Assembly: GCF_014200595.1 (NCBI RefSeq)
Contig: NZ_JACHCG010000001.1
Coordinates: forward strand, 1,922,001 to 1,986,000
Direction of reading: 5' to 3'
DNA: 64,000 nucleotides
Source: Pedobacter cryoconitis
GTDB lineage: Bacteria > Bacteroidota > Bacteroidia > Sphingobacteriales > Sphingobacteriaceae
Shown here: positions 16,445 through 25,377 of the stretch, in pieces
Position numbering within the stretch: position 1 is the stretch's first letter
Layout of the letters: each line of letters begins with the position of its first letter
Translations under genes and position numbers: made by a program
Notes under the pieces: generated by a model
Database searches by the model: none
What the model was told of the DNA's origin: nothing
The model's input: the letters and a program-made list of their open reading frames with translations, nothing else

Positions 16445-18331
16445 ATGGAAGATTTCGAATTGCTTCGGGGGAAAATTGCTCAATATGAGAAAGAAAATAA
16501 AGAACTGGCACTTCGCTTGGAAGAGTTGAATGACTTTGTTGAAAACGCCTCATTACCACTACATTGGGTTAATGCTGAAGGAATAATTATATGGGCCAAT
16601 CAAGCTGAATTTGTTTCATTGGGCTATACAAGAGAAGAATATATTGGATTTCCCATCAGTAATTTTCATGCAGATCAGGAAGTTATACAAGATATCCTTT
16701 ACCGGCTGACCAATAACCAGACACTCCTTAATTATCCTGCCAGGTTACGCTGTAAGAATGGTGATATTAAAAACGTGCTCATCAATTCGAGTGTACTCTG
16801 GAAAGAGGGCAAATTTGTACATACGCGTTGTTTTACCAGAGATGTTACACCACTGATCCAGGAACTGGAAAGAAAGGCAGAACTGATGCATGATCTGGAG
16901 CAAAATGAAACTAAATTAAAAATAGCCATCGAGTCCACTAACCTCGGTACATGGGAATGGGATCCTAAAGCAAACATCTTGTTCTGGTCAGAAGAATGCA
17001 GAAATGTTTTTGGCTATCCTGCTGCTGAACAAATAACTTTTGATGAATTCAGTAAGATGATTCATCCTGAAGATAGATCCAATGTGATTCAGTCAATGCA
17101 TGAATCTATTGAATCCGATAATGGTGAGACGAATAGCCTGACTTACAGGATTCACCGTTTTAATGATAATGAAATGCGCTGGATTAAGGCCCAATGGAGA
17201 AGGAGCTTTAAAACAGACCGCTATGCCAGCTTACTGATTGGGACTACACTGGATATCACAGATGTTAAATATGCAGAAGAAAAAAGTGCAAAGTTAGCGG
17301 CTATTGTCAATTCAAGTAATGATGCTGTGATCAGTAAAACTTTAAATGGAATCATTACCAGCTGGAATGACTCAGCAGAACGGACTTTTGGCTACAGTGC
17401 TGAAGAAATAATAGGTCAGCCAATCATGAAACTAATACCGCCTGACCGTGAAGAAGAAGAAATCCAGATTCTTTCCCGGTTAAGTAAAGGCGAAAGGGTA
17501 GATCATTTTGAAACCAGAAGAATCACTAAAACTGGAAAAATGATTGATGTGTCCCTGACTATATCACCCGTTAAAGATCCTGAAGGCAAAATTATTGGTT
17601 TATCAAAAATTGCCAGAGATATTACAGAGCGGAAACAAGAAGAACAGCGGAAAAATGATTTTGTGGCTATGGTAAGTCACGAATTAAAGACGCCATTAAC
17701 TGCGCTTACCGGTTATCTTCAGTTATTGCTGATGCGTTCCAGGAAAGAAGGAGACGAGTTCAGTGTTAAATCATTGATCAGAGCAGAAGCCCAGACTAAA
17801 AAAATGGTAGCTATGATTCATGATTTTTTGAGTTTGGCAAGAATGGAAGAAGGAAAGCTTCAAATAGAAAAAAGGGAAGTAGAACTGCATCCATTAATGA
17901 TGGAAATTGCCGAAGATGCTAAATTCTTAACTTCACTGCATACCATAAAACTAATAGACTGCGAGGGAATTATAATCAATGCCGATAGGGATAAAATCGG
18001 ACAGGTATTAATGAACCTGGTCAGCAATGCCATTAAATATTCGCCCGAAGGAGGCTTAATTACGCTGGGTTGTGAAAAACAAAATGGAAAAGTGAAGATA
18101 TATGTCAGTGATCAGGGCATAGGGATTAGCCCCAATGATCAAAAAAGACTATTTGAACGCTTTTACAGGGTAAATAATAATGGTATAAAAACTGTACCTG
18201 GTTTCGGTATAGGCCTATACCTTGTTTCAGAGATCCTGCGTTATCATGATAGTGAAATTGTGGTTGAAAGTGAAGAAAACGTCGGGTCAGTATTTTACTT
18301 TTATTTACAGACCCTCAGCTCTTCAATTTAA
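16445..18331 (+). CDS. Multi-PAS sensor histidine kinase, orphan
   Basis: 628 residues, no membrane helix, so a cytoplasmic sensor. Order: short coiled coil (5-30), PAS 1 (about 30-140), PAS 2 of the PAS_3 type with WEWDPKANILFWSEE (about 160-275), PAS 3 (about 280-395, ending GLSKIARDITERKQEE), HisKA with the phospho-acceptor His412 in MVSHELKTPL, and HATPase_c (about 505-625) with NLVSNAIKYSPEG, DQGIGI and GFGIGLYL. No response regulator is adjacent. The 3' end overlaps the 3' end of the next, convergent kinase by 17 bp. The signal is not identifiable. Confidence 0.9.
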   Translation: MEDFELLRGKIAQYEKENKELALRLEELNDFVENASLPLHWVNAEGIIIWANQAEFVSLGYTREEYIGFPISNFHADQEVIQDILYRLTNNQTLLNYPARLRCKNGDIKNVLINSSVLWKEGKFVHTRCFTRDVTPLIQELERKAELMHDLEQNETKLKIAIESTNLGTWEWDPKANILFWSEECRNVFGYPAAEQITFDEFSKMIHPEDRSNVIQSMHESIESDNGETNSLTYRIHRFNDNEMRWIKAQWRRSFKTDRYASLLIGTTLDITDVKYAEEKSAKLAAIVNSSNDAVISKTLNGIITSWNDSAERTFGYSAEEIIGQPIMKLIPPDREEEEIQILSRLSKGERVDHFETRRITKTGKMIDVSLTISPVKDPEGKIIGLSKIARDITERKQEEQRKNDFVAMVSHELKTPLTALTGYLQLLLMRSRKEGDEFSVKSLIRAEAQTKKMVAMIHDFLSLARMEEGKLQIEKREVELHPLMMEIAEDAKFLTSLHTIKLIDCEGIIINADRDKIGQVLMNLVSNAIKYSPEGGLITLGCEKQNGKVKIYVSDQGIGISPNDQKRLFERFYRVNNNGIKTVPGFGIGLYLVSEILRYHDSEIVVESEENVGSVFYFYLQTLSSSI

Positions 18332-20276
18332 ACCAAAAAACACTTCCTTTGCCAATTTCGCTGTCTATGCCTATTTGTCCGCCATGTTTTCTGATGATTT
18401 CTGAACAAATATAGAGTCCAAGCCCCAGACCTGAATATTGACTGCCAGCACTATCAACCCTGTAGTAGCGATCAAATATATGTGGTATTTTCTCCTGCGC
18501 AATTCCGGGGCCCTGATCTTCAACAGAAAGTTTAACGTGATCAGCTGACTTCGCTATATTGATAACTATCTCTTTAGATTCCGGGGCATACTTTATCGCA
18601 TTATTGATAAAATTAGTAATGATCTGGCCAATCCTTTCCGCATCAGCATATACCTGTAAATCCGGATCTCCGGTAAGTTTAAGTTGATATTTGCCTTCAT
18701 AATTGATATGCTCACAACATTCGCTGACAACTTCAGACAACTTGAATACAGTCTGGTTCAGATGGAGCTGTCCATGATTATATTTACTGGTATTCAGCAG
18801 GTCCTCAATTAAGTTGCCCACTTTATCTATACTTTTATTAGCTTTTTCAATCAAATTTCCCATCATTTCTGCTGATGGATTGCTGAGCATTCTTTTCATC
18901 AGTTGTAAGGAAACCTTTAAAGTTGTCACGGGAGTTTTAAGCTCATGGCTGGCAATACTGATGAAATCATCTTTTTGCTCTTGCAATAATTTCTGTTCGT
19001 GAATGTCAGTACAAGTCCCAAACCATTTCACTATTTTTCCTTCCGAATTATAAAATGGAGCTGCGCGTCCCAGCACCCACACATATTCACCAGTGTGTTT
19101 TTTTAACCGGTATTCAATTTCGTAATGTTCACCAGTTTTTAAAGAATGTGCCCATTTCTCCTTCGCTCTTTCCCTGTCATCAGGATGAAACATCTGATTC
19201 CAGCCTGTATCCTTAGTATGTTCAAAGTTTGAACCTGTAAAGTCATACCATCTGTGGTTATAATATTCATGCATGCCCATCGCATCAGTTACCCAAACCA
19301 TTTGGATGATGGAATCAGCTAACTGCCGGAATTGTAAGAAATTCTCTTCTATAACCTTTCTGGCCTCTACTTGCTCCGTTAAATCTGTAGCTACGACAAG
19401 TATGCTATCTGTTTCGCCTGATTCATGCAGAATAGGCTGATAAAGTACATCAAAGTAGTATTTTTTTAAGAGTCCTTCATTTTCCAGCATGGCAGAAATC
19501 TCGTATTTAGCGTAGGGCAGACCAGAAGTATAAACATCGTCCAGTATTTTTAAAAAAGGTTGTCCTTCCAGCTCAGGCAAAGCAGTAGCTAAAGGCTGCC
19601 CGATAACCGCTGCTGATTTCCCCCAAAACTGTAAAAGTTTATTGTTTGCCATTTCAATAAGGAGCGCTCTTGATTTAAGGACACCAATAGCTACAGGTGT
19701 TTGTGTAATCAGGTTAGTTGACCTGGACTCACTTTCTGCAAGCTCAATTAAAGTCTGCTCAATTTGTTGCGTTGTTTTTACTTTATTGGTGGTTTCATAA
19801 CAGGTAACCAGGACACCACCAATTTCCCCATTTACATCAATTACCCGGCTATAACAGAAAGTCCAGTAAACATCTTCCATTCTGTTATTTCTATAGATTG
19901 GAATCAGCTTATCCTCATTCCAGGTTGCTTCACCACCAGCCATCACCTGATCAATTAAAGGTTTGATAACCGGCCATATTTCCGGCCAGCATTCTTCTCC
20001 TTTTTGACCCAGTGCCTTCGGGTGTTTTCCTTCGTATCCTAAACTGGGTTTATAGGCATCATTATAAAATTGTATCAGCTCAGCACCCCACCATAAAAAC
20101 ATGGGGAATTTTGAATGAAGAATAATACTTACAGTAGTCAATAAATTTTGAGACCATTGATCCGGAGCTCCCAAAGTAGTTCCAGACCAATTAAATGAGC
20201 GGGTCAGCATACCCATTTCACCACCACCCTCTAAATATAAAGGATAGGATAGCTGTTGCCTTTCTTGTAAGGACAT
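18315..20276 (-). CDS. Multi-PAS sensor histidine kinase, orphan
   Basis: 653 residues, no membrane helix. The N-terminal region (residues 20-150, MGMLTRSFNWSGTTLGAPDQ, FPMFLWWGAELIQFYND) is a PAS-like module common in Bacteroidota kinases. PAS repeats follow at about 185-310 (NNKLLQFWGK, QPFLKILDDVY) and 315-425, then HisKA with His444 in IASHELKTPV, and HATPase_c with NFINNAIKYAPE, DQGPGIA and GLGLGLYI. Its middle PAS resembles the kinase at 59762-61723. No partner regulator nearby. Convergent with, and overlapping by 17 bp, the kinase upstream on the plus strand. Confidence 0.9.
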   Translation of the reverse strand: MSLQERQQLSYPLYLEGGGEMGMLTRSFNWSGTTLGAPDQWSQNLLTTVSIILHSKFPMFLWWGAELIQFYNDAYKPSLGYEGKHPKALGQKGEECWPEIWPVIKPLIDQVMAGGEATWNEDKLIPIYRNNRMEDVYWTFCYSRVIDVNGEIGGVLVTCYETTNKVKTTQQIEQTLIELAESESRSTNLITQTPVAIGVLKSRALLIEMANNKLLQFWGKSAAVIGQPLATALPELEGQPFLKILDDVYTSGLPYAKYEISAMLENEGLLKKYYFDVLYQPILHESGETDSILVVATDLTEQVEARKVIEENFLQFRQLADSIIQMVWVTDAMGMHEYYNHRWYDFTGSNFEHTKDTGWNQMFHPDDRERAKEKWAHSLKTGEHYEIEYRLKKHTGEYVWVLGRAAPFYNSEGKIVKWFGTCTDIHEQKLLQEQKDDFISIASHELKTPVTTLKVSLQLMKRMLSNPSAEMMGNLIEKANKSIDKVGNLIEDLLNTSKYNHGQLHLNQTVFKLSEVVSECCEHINYEGKYQLKLTGDPDLQVYADAERIGQIITNFINNAIKYAPESKEIVINIAKSADHVKLSVEDQGPGIAQEKIPHIFDRYYRVDSAGSQYSGLGLGLYICSEIIRKHGGQIGIDSEIGKGSVFWFKLKS

Positions 20277-20442
20277 AATATTTTAATTCAGAGAATTGTT
20301 TAGATAGATGTTATAGATTATTATAGCTATTGCCTGTTTATAATATCAGGCAAGTAACGGCTTTGTATTAATGGCAATAACACATATATGTGTATAAAGA
20401 TTAGGCACTCTAATTTTTTAGTAATTAACAGGGCTAAGTGTT

Positions 20443-20473
20443 TTTGATTACTAAAAATATTAGTATATATTTG
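20443..20473 (+). promoter_or_regulatory. Promoter of the AlkB-like gene
   Basis: TTTG (20443-20446), 19-bp spacer, TATATTTG (20466-20473): an exact match to the Bacteroidota -33/-7 consensus with the typical spacing. The start codon is 47 nt further on. Confidence 0.7.
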
Positions 20474-20520
20474 TATTTGCTTAAGCTTTATAACTAAAGC
20501 TGGCATCAGAGGGATAGAAT

Positions 20521-21129
20521 ATGGAACAATTGAGTTTTTTTGCTGAGGCAGGCCAGAGTCCCGGACTTCCTGCCGAACTTTTAACTTATCACCCTGATAT
20601 ATTTACAGCGCAGGAAAGTGATAGGTTTCTGCAAAAATTTATTGCTGAAACACCCTGGAAGCAAAAAATAGTCAGTATGTATGATAAGCAGGTAATTACT
20701 CCAAGGCTTACCGCATGGTATGCGGATAAAGAAACCTATGATTATACCTCTTTACGCAAAACTGAGCCTTTGTTATGGACACCCGAACTTCTGCAAATTA
20801 AAGAACGTGCAGAAGAAATTGCGGGGGTGACTTTCAATAGTGTGCTGTTGAATTATTATCGGGATGGAAATGATTCTGTGGCCTGGCACAGTGACAATGA
20901 AAAAGTTTTGGGGACACATCCGGTAATTGCGTCAGTGAGTTTCGGACAGGTCAGGTCTTTTGATATCAGGAACAAACAGGATCATTCCAGCAAATATTCC
21001 ATCAGGTTAGAAAATGGTGCACTCATGATTATGAAAGGTAATTTACAAACAGATTGGGAGCATAGGGTTCCAAAATCAATAAAACCAATGCGCGCAAGAG
21101 TGAATTTAACTTTCAGAGTGGTAATTTAG
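20521..21129 (+). CDS. AlkB-like 2-oxoglutarate/Fe(II)-dependent dioxygenase
   Basis: Oxidative demethylase family that repairs alkylated DNA or RNA bases such as 1-methyladenine and 3-methylcytosine. The iron ligands are visible as H-x-D in WHSDNE (His123, Asp125) and His181 in WEHRVPKS; the 2-oxoglutarate and substrate arginines are in the C-terminal ARVNLTFR (Arg193, Arg199). The nucleotide-recognition segment PRLTAWYAD and LLNYYRDGNDSV are typical of the bacterial ALKBH2/3-like group. 202 aa is the usual length. Monocistronic, with a strong consensus promoter. Confidence 0.93.
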   Translation: MEQLSFFAEAGQSPGLPAELLTYHPDIFTAQESDRFLQKFIAETPWKQKIVSMYDKQVITPRLTAWYADKETYDYTSLRKTEPLLWTPELLQIKERAEEIAGVTFNSVLLNYYRDGNDSVAWHSDNEKVLGTHPVIASVSFGQVRSFDIRNKQDHSSKYSIRLENGALMIMKGNLQTDWEHRVPKSIKPMRARVNLTFRVVI

Positions 21130-21147
21130 CTACTTAATAAATTAAAA

Positions 21148-21576
21148 TCAACGGTGAAGATTGAGGATTTTTAAGGTGATATGGTCTTTCAGGCCGTTAA
21201 AGAATTTCTTTAATACTTTTTCAAAGACAGGATCACTATTCGGAATTTCAGAAAATAAAGTCATGCACGATTTCAGTTTCAAATCATCCGGGCTGCTCAA
21301 TACCAGGTGTGCATCATTGGTCTCCAAAGCAAGCAGCGTATGACACATCAAAATCAGCCTTGGCCCAAGTACCCGGTGATGCAGAAATTCAGCAGCTTCC
21401 TGTAGATCCTTTATACCGTAATATTTTGAGTTTTCAGTAAAACCAAGACCCTGGATCTGTGGGAAAATATACCACATCCAGTGCGTGTTTTTTTTACCTT
21501 GCTGAATCTCGCCAAGCGCAGTTTGAAATACTCCTTTTTGAGCAGTTATAAATCTTTCCAGATCGTGTGATTTCAT
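21148..21576 (-). CDS. DUF1810 family protein
   Basis: 142 residues matching the DUF1810 pattern throughout: LERFITAQKGVFQTALGEI, HWMWYIFPQIQGLG, SKYYGIKDLQEAAEFL, VLGPRLILMCHTLL and DDLKLKSCMTLFSE near the end. Soluble, no signal peptide. The biochemical role is not established in my knowledge; it is a widespread single-domain protein. Convergent with the AlkB-like gene, 18 bp apart, and divergent from the SDR gene. Confidence 0.88.
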   Translation of the reverse strand: MKSHDLERFITAQKGVFQTALGEIQQGKKNTHWMWYIFPQIQGLGFTENSKYYGIKDLQEAAEFLHHRVLGPRLILMCHTLLALETNDAHLVLSSPDDLKLKSCMTLFSEIPNSDPVFEKVLKKFFNGLKDHITLKILNLHR

Positions 21577-21709
21577 GTTAATTGATGATTTTCGAATACT
21601 TTAGCTTAGGTTTCCGTGGATTCATAGTGGTATTAAGGTAAACATTTTTTTCTGAAAACTTTTGTTAAATTACAGTGTTCACGCCTAAGTAAACATTAAA
21701 CCATATCCT

Positions 21710-22636
21710 ATGAAAGAAGAAAGTAAAATTGAAGACAAGCAGGTAACCAGTGGATCTCCGCTCGAAGATCCGACAAAGAAATATTTCAAACCTCCATTTA
21801 AAGAACAAGAACAACCCTGGCCAGGACTCGCATCCAAAATGGTGCCTGTACCAGATCACGGTGAAAAAAGTTACGTTGGCTCTGGCAGACTCACCGGACG
21901 TAAAGTACTGATCACAGGTGGTGACTCTGGTATAGGAAGAGCAGCTGCGATTGCTTATGCCAGGGAGGGGGCTGATGTAGCTATAAACTACTTACCAGAG
22001 GAAGAACCGGATGCTAAAGAGGTTATTGAACTGATCAAAAAAGCAGGCCGTAAGGCAATAGCTATTCCCGGAGATATCAGAACAGAAGAATTTTGTATAA
22101 AACTCGTTAAAGATGCTGTAAAAGAACTTGGAGGATTAGATATTTTAGTGAACAATGCAGGCAGACAACAAAGCCATCAGTCTATCCTGGAGCTGAGCAC
22201 TGAAGAGTTTGACTGGACAATGAAGACTAATATTTATGCACCTTTCTGGATTACAAAAGCGGCATTGCCTCATCTTAAACCCGGATCTTCAATCATTGTA
22301 ACCACTTCAGTTCAAGCTACAGATCCTTCAGCAGATCTTTTTGATTATGCACAAACTAAAGCTGCAAATACAAGTTTTGTGAGGTCAATGGCAAAACAAC
22401 TGGGGCCTAAAGGTATCCGTGTCAATGGTGTATCACCAGGCCCGATCTGGACAGTACTGCAAGTTACAGGAGGTTCAACCCAAGAGAAAGTAAAACAATT
22501 TGGCAAAGAAACTCCCTTAGGCAGACCTGGTCAGCCAGCTGAGTTAGCTTCTATTTATGTACAACTGGCAGCGAATGATGCAAGTTATTCCACAGGCCAG
22601 ATTTATGGCGCTGCCGGTGGGAGCGGCCAACCTTAA
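21710..22636 (+). CDS. Short-chain dehydrogenase/reductase with N-terminal extension (YghA/YhdF type)
   Basis: 308 residues. The first ~55 residues are the proline- and charge-rich extension seen in YghA/general-stress SDRs (ending in PVPDHGEKSY). The Rossmann fold follows with TGGDSGIGRAA, cofactor strand NYLPEEEPDA, NNAGRQ, the catalytic Ser in TTSVQAT and the Y-x-x-x-K in DYAQTKAA. The family reduces aldehydes or ketones with NAD(P)H; in other species members are stress-induced. The C terminus (GQIYGAAGGSGQ) is canonical. A terminator follows. Exact substrate unknown. Confidence 0.9.
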   Translation: MKEESKIEDKQVTSGSPLEDPTKKYFKPPFKEQEQPWPGLASKMVPVPDHGEKSYVGSGRLTGRKVLITGGDSGIGRAAAIAYAREGADVAINYLPEEEPDAKEVIELIKKAGRKAIAIPGDIRTEEFCIKLVKDAVKELGGLDILVNNAGRQQSHQSILELSTEEFDWTMKTNIYAPFWITKAALPHLKPGSSIIVTTSVQATDPSADLFDYAQTKAANTSFVRSMAKQLGPKGIRVNGVSPGPIWTVLQVTGGSTQEKVKQFGKETPLGRPGQPAELASIYVQLAANDASYSTGQIYGAAGGSGQP

Positions 22637-22643
22637 ATACAAT

Positions 22644-22667
22644 GGGCAATCCTGATCAGGGTTGCCC
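22644..22667. terminator. Hairpin terminator between convergent SDR and hydrolase genes
   Basis: GGGCAATCCTGA pairs with TCAGGGTTGCCC with one wobble, effectively a 10-bp stem on a tight GATC loop. A mixed A/T run AAAAGTTTT follows on the plus strand. Located between convergent genes, it can serve both. Confidence 0.7.
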
Positions 22668-22674
22668 AAAAGTT

Positions 22675-23553
22675 TTAAAAGCCCAAAAAATCCCTGATAT
22701 AATTGACTACTTCTCCTGGTTTTTCGGCAAGCATAAAATGTCCACTGTCTTCTACCTTAACTAATTTCGGATCAGTTATATAACCAGGAAGGGAATTTTG
22801 CAGCATCCCGTAACCGCTGGCACCTATTCCAAGTACAGGCATAATAAGTTTATCATAGGACTTACTATCTGCTATGTCTTGTGGAAATGCCTGATACCAT
22901 GCGTTTGATGCTCTTATGCCATCATTGCTATCGTAGGCAAGCGCATACACCGCTTTATCAAACTCATCAATACTGCTTTGATTTTTTAATAAGGTTTTAA
23001 AAATCCAATCCAGAACCATGTGCATCCGGCCGGCAAGTAGTTGCTCTGGAAGTTCTTTGATCTGGCTGAAAGCCAGCCACCAGGGATAAACGTAATTCGC
23101 CCCTAAAATTGGAACCATAGGAAGCTGATACATTTGCGGATCTGGATGCGGTGTATCTAAAATAATCAATTTCTCTGTCTGTTCTGGAAAATTGGCGGCA
23201 AAACTAAAAGCGATATGCGCTCCAATATCATGGCCAGCAATATTAATTTTTTCGTACCCTGATTTTTTTACAAGTTCACTTATGTCCCTGGCCATATTCT
23301 TTTTATCATAGCCATCTGCTGGTTTTTCAGAACTGCCCATTCCTCTGATATCTACGACAATAACACGATAATTTTCAGCCAGTTCTGGCATTACTTTATG
23401 GTAAGCCCACCAGGTTTCCGGCCATCCGGGAAGCAGAACCAAAGGTTGTCCTTCTCCACCTTCTACATAATGCAGCTTTATTCCGTTCACTTCCACATGA
23501 TGGTTTTGAAATCCCGGAAGCAATTTTACAAGCTCTTCGTCTGAATATTGCAT
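22675..23553 (-). CDS. Alpha/beta hydrolase, soluble epoxide hydrolase-like
   Basis: 292 residues from ATG 23553; the longer frame to 23586 would need a TTG start. Alpha/beta-hydrolase fold with an Asp nucleophile in GHDIGAH (Asp109), oxyanion motif LLPGWPETWW (H-G-x-P-like, with P-G-W-P), DIRGMGSSEKP, and catalytic His in DSGHFMLAEKP. An Asp nucleophile points to epoxide hydrolase or haloacid/haloalkane dehalogenase chemistry. It is a close paralogue of the enzyme at 26402-27328. Divergent from a MerR regulator with a palindromic operator between them, so it is probably the regulator's target. Confidence 0.88.
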   Translation of the reverse strand: MQYSDEELVKLLPGFQNHHVEVNGIKLHYVEGGEGQPLVLLPGWPETWWAYHKVMPELAENYRVIVVDIRGMGSSEKPADGYDKKNMARDISELVKKSGYEKINIAGHDIGAHIAFSFAANFPEQTEKLIILDTPHPDPQMYQLPMVPILGANYVYPWWLAFSQIKELPEQLLAGRMHMVLDWIFKTLLKNQSSIDEFDKAVYALAYDSNDGIRASNAWYQAFPQDIADSKSYDKLIMPVLGIGASGYGMLQNSLPGYITDPKLVKVEDSGHFMLAEKPGEVVNYIRDFLGF

Positions 23554-23610
23554 TTTAATAAATTTATGTTTCAATTGTAATTGCAATAGTAAAAACTATT
23601 TTTGTAACCA

Positions 23611-23639
23611 CAAAGTGTGTAGTATACTACATAGTTCAA
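23611..23639 (-). promoter_or_regulatory. MerR-type promoter with a palindromic operator in the spacer
   Basis: A perfect 14-bp palindrome TGTAGTATACTACA (23618-23631) lies between a TTG (23639-23637, minus strand) and a TTTG -7-like element (23614-23611). MerR regulators bind palindromes inside the promoter spacer, so this fits a MerR-controlled hydrolase promoter. Confidence 0.65.
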
Positions 23640-23658
23640 TTTATTTTACATTAATTTC

Positions 23659-24036
23659 ATGAAACTAATTAATCAGCTTTCTAAAGAAACAGGAATACCT
23701 ATAGGCACGATCAGATTTTACGAAAAATCAGGTTTATTCAGTGGTGAAAAGAAACAGGGGGTAACCACCAATAACTATGTTTATTATGGAAATGATGTTG
23801 TTGAAAAATTACGGTTCATACAAATGGCTAAAGCTGTAGGTTTTACCCTGGCTGAAATTAAAGAAGTAGTTGACGCCTGGTATAAGAAGCAAATCAGCCA
23901 AAAAGCAAAACTTGAAGTTCTTGATAAAAAACTCCTGCAAATAGACGAGAAAATCAAAGAGCTGAAAGCAGTAAAAAAGCAAATTGCTATTTGTAAGTTT
24001 AATATTGAAAACGGAATTGGCCCGGACAATAATTAA
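23659..24036 (+). CDS. MerR-family transcriptional regulator
   Basis: 125 residues. Residues 1-70 form the MerR winged helix (INQLSKETGIPIGTIRFYEK, VEKLRFIQMAKAVGFTLAEIK). Residues 75-115 form the dimerising antiparallel coiled coil (KAKLEVLDKKLLQIDEKIKE). The C-terminal tail has only one Cys (IAICKFN), so a metal-binding loop is unlikely; ligand may be an organic compound. The gene is divergent from the epoxide hydrolase-like gene and a 14-bp palindrome lies between them. Confidence 0.9.
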   Translation: MKLINQLSKETGIPIGTIRFYEKSGLFSGEKKQGVTTNNYVYYGNDVVEKLRFIQMAKAVGFTLAEIKEVVDAWYKKQISQKAKLEVLDKKLLQIDEKIKELKAVKKQIAICKFNIENGIGPDNN

Positions 24037-24134
24037 AATTGATTTTCAAAGCTGCCACAGCAGACACCTTTTGAAACCTTATCGCTCACCACATCTTTAA
24101 AGACTATGAATACCTCATAAGTACCTGCCTTTAG
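24033..24134 (-). pseudogene. Possible decayed coding fragment
   Basis: The 169-bp spacer after the MerR gene reads, on the minus strand, as GTYEVFIVFKDVVSDKVSKG then VCCGSFENQF and a stop at 24033. A second protein-like piece (KDGKYTSETTEIGYT) lies just upstream in another frame with stops between. It looks like a small decayed gene, but no family is recognised. Confidence 0.25.
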
Positions 24135-24208
24135 TTATAGTCAGTTTAAGTATAACCTATTTCGGTCGTTTCTGAGGTATATTTTCCGTCTTTTTCTTAC
24201 CTTTCGTG

Positions 24209-25348
24209 ATGATAAAACCTTTTTCAGTAAATGTTCCCCAGCAGGTTCTTGATGATTTGAAATTAAGACTAAGTTTGACCCGGTGGCCGGACGAAATCAT
24301 GAAATCCAATTGGGATTATGGCGCTGATCTTTCTTATATGAAAGAATTGATCTCCTATTGGAAGGATACATTTGATTGGCGTAAGGTTGAAAATGAAATT
24401 AATGCCTATCCAAACTTTATAGCTGATATTGAAGGTCATCAGGTGCATTTTATGCATATCAAAGGTAAGGGGAAGCAATCAGTTCCTTTAATTATCACGC
24501 ATGGATGGCCAGGGTCGTTTCTGGAAATGATGAAGCTGATACCTTTACTGACAGAAAACCCTGACTACTCTTTTGACCTGGTTATTCCTTCGGTTCCGGG
24601 CTTTGGATTTTCAAGTAAAGCAGTTGATCCGGGTTGCAACAGCGAATTTGTCGCAGATCTCTGGCATCAATTGATGACAGCATTAGGCTATAAACATTAC
24701 GGAGCACAAGGTGGCGATATAGGGGCAGGAGTCAGCTCATGGTTATCCTTAAAATATCCATCAAATGTTATTGGTTTACATCTGAACTATATCTCTGGTT
24801 CTTATAAACATTATTTACAAGAAGATGAGCAGCTTACTGACGAGGTTGTGGCTTTTCAGAAAACCAGTGCGGAGTGGTCGGCCAAAGAAGGTGCATATGT
24901 TCACATGCATATTACAAAACCGCTTACTGCGGCTTATGGGCTAAACGATTCTCCTGCTGGATTGTGTGCATGGATTATTGAAAAATTTAAAGGCTGGAGC
25001 GATAATAAAGGCCATATTGAAAATGCCTTTACTAAGGATGAGCTGCTCGCTAACGTCACCTTATACTGGATTACACAAACAATCCATTCCTCAATGAGAA
25101 TTTATAACGAAAACAGTAAAAAACCACTGACTTTTGGAAAAAATGATTTTATAAAAGTACCAGTCGGTTTTGTTAAATTCCCGAAAGAATTGCCAACTCC
25201 GCCACGTGCTTACGTGGAAAAAAGCTTCAACATCCGGCATTGGACTTCTATGCCTGCGGGCGGGCATTTTGCGGCTTCAGAACAACCCGTATTACTGGCA
25301 GATGATATCCTGGATTTCTTTTCAAAATTGAATGAAAAACAGCATTAA
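24209..25348 (+). CDS. Epoxide hydrolase of the EHN (microsomal-type) family
   Basis: 379 residues from ATG 24209; a GTG immediately before it is less likely. The N-terminal EHN domain is clear (PFSVNVPQQVLDDLKLRLSL, TRWPDE, W-x-Y-G, YMKELISYWKDTFDWRK), followed by the alpha/beta-hydrolase core with HGWPGSFLE, the Asp nucleophile in GGDIGAGV (Asp170), and a catalytic His near the end in PAGGHFAASEQP. Hydrolyses epoxides to diols; bacterial members detoxify or degrade epoxides. 29 bp upstream of a WYL regulator on the same strand, and lying between two smaller epoxide-hydrolase-like paralogues. Confidence 0.9.
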   Translation: MIKPFSVNVPQQVLDDLKLRLSLTRWPDEIMKSNWDYGADLSYMKELISYWKDTFDWRKVENEINAYPNFIADIEGHQVHFMHIKGKGKQSVPLIITHGWPGSFLEMMKLIPLLTENPDYSFDLVIPSVPGFGFSSKAVDPGCNSEFVADLWHQLMTALGYKHYGAQGGDIGAGVSSWLSLKYPSNVIGLHLNYISGSYKHYLQEDEQLTDEVVAFQKTSAEWSAKEGAYVHMHITKPLTAAYGLNDSPAGLCAWIIEKFKGWSDNKGHIENAFTKDELLANVTLYWITQTIHSSMRIYNENSKKPLTFGKNDFIKVPVGFVKFPKELPTPPRAYVEKSFNIRHWTSMPAGGHFAASEQPVLLADDILDFFSKLNEKQH

Positions 25349-25377
25349 ACAGTATAATTAATGTTCTAAATTGCGCA

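Noticed and set aside
21150..21350. Plus-strand frame opposite the DUF1810 gene.
   Set aside because: Mirror frame of a well-matched DUF1810 gene.
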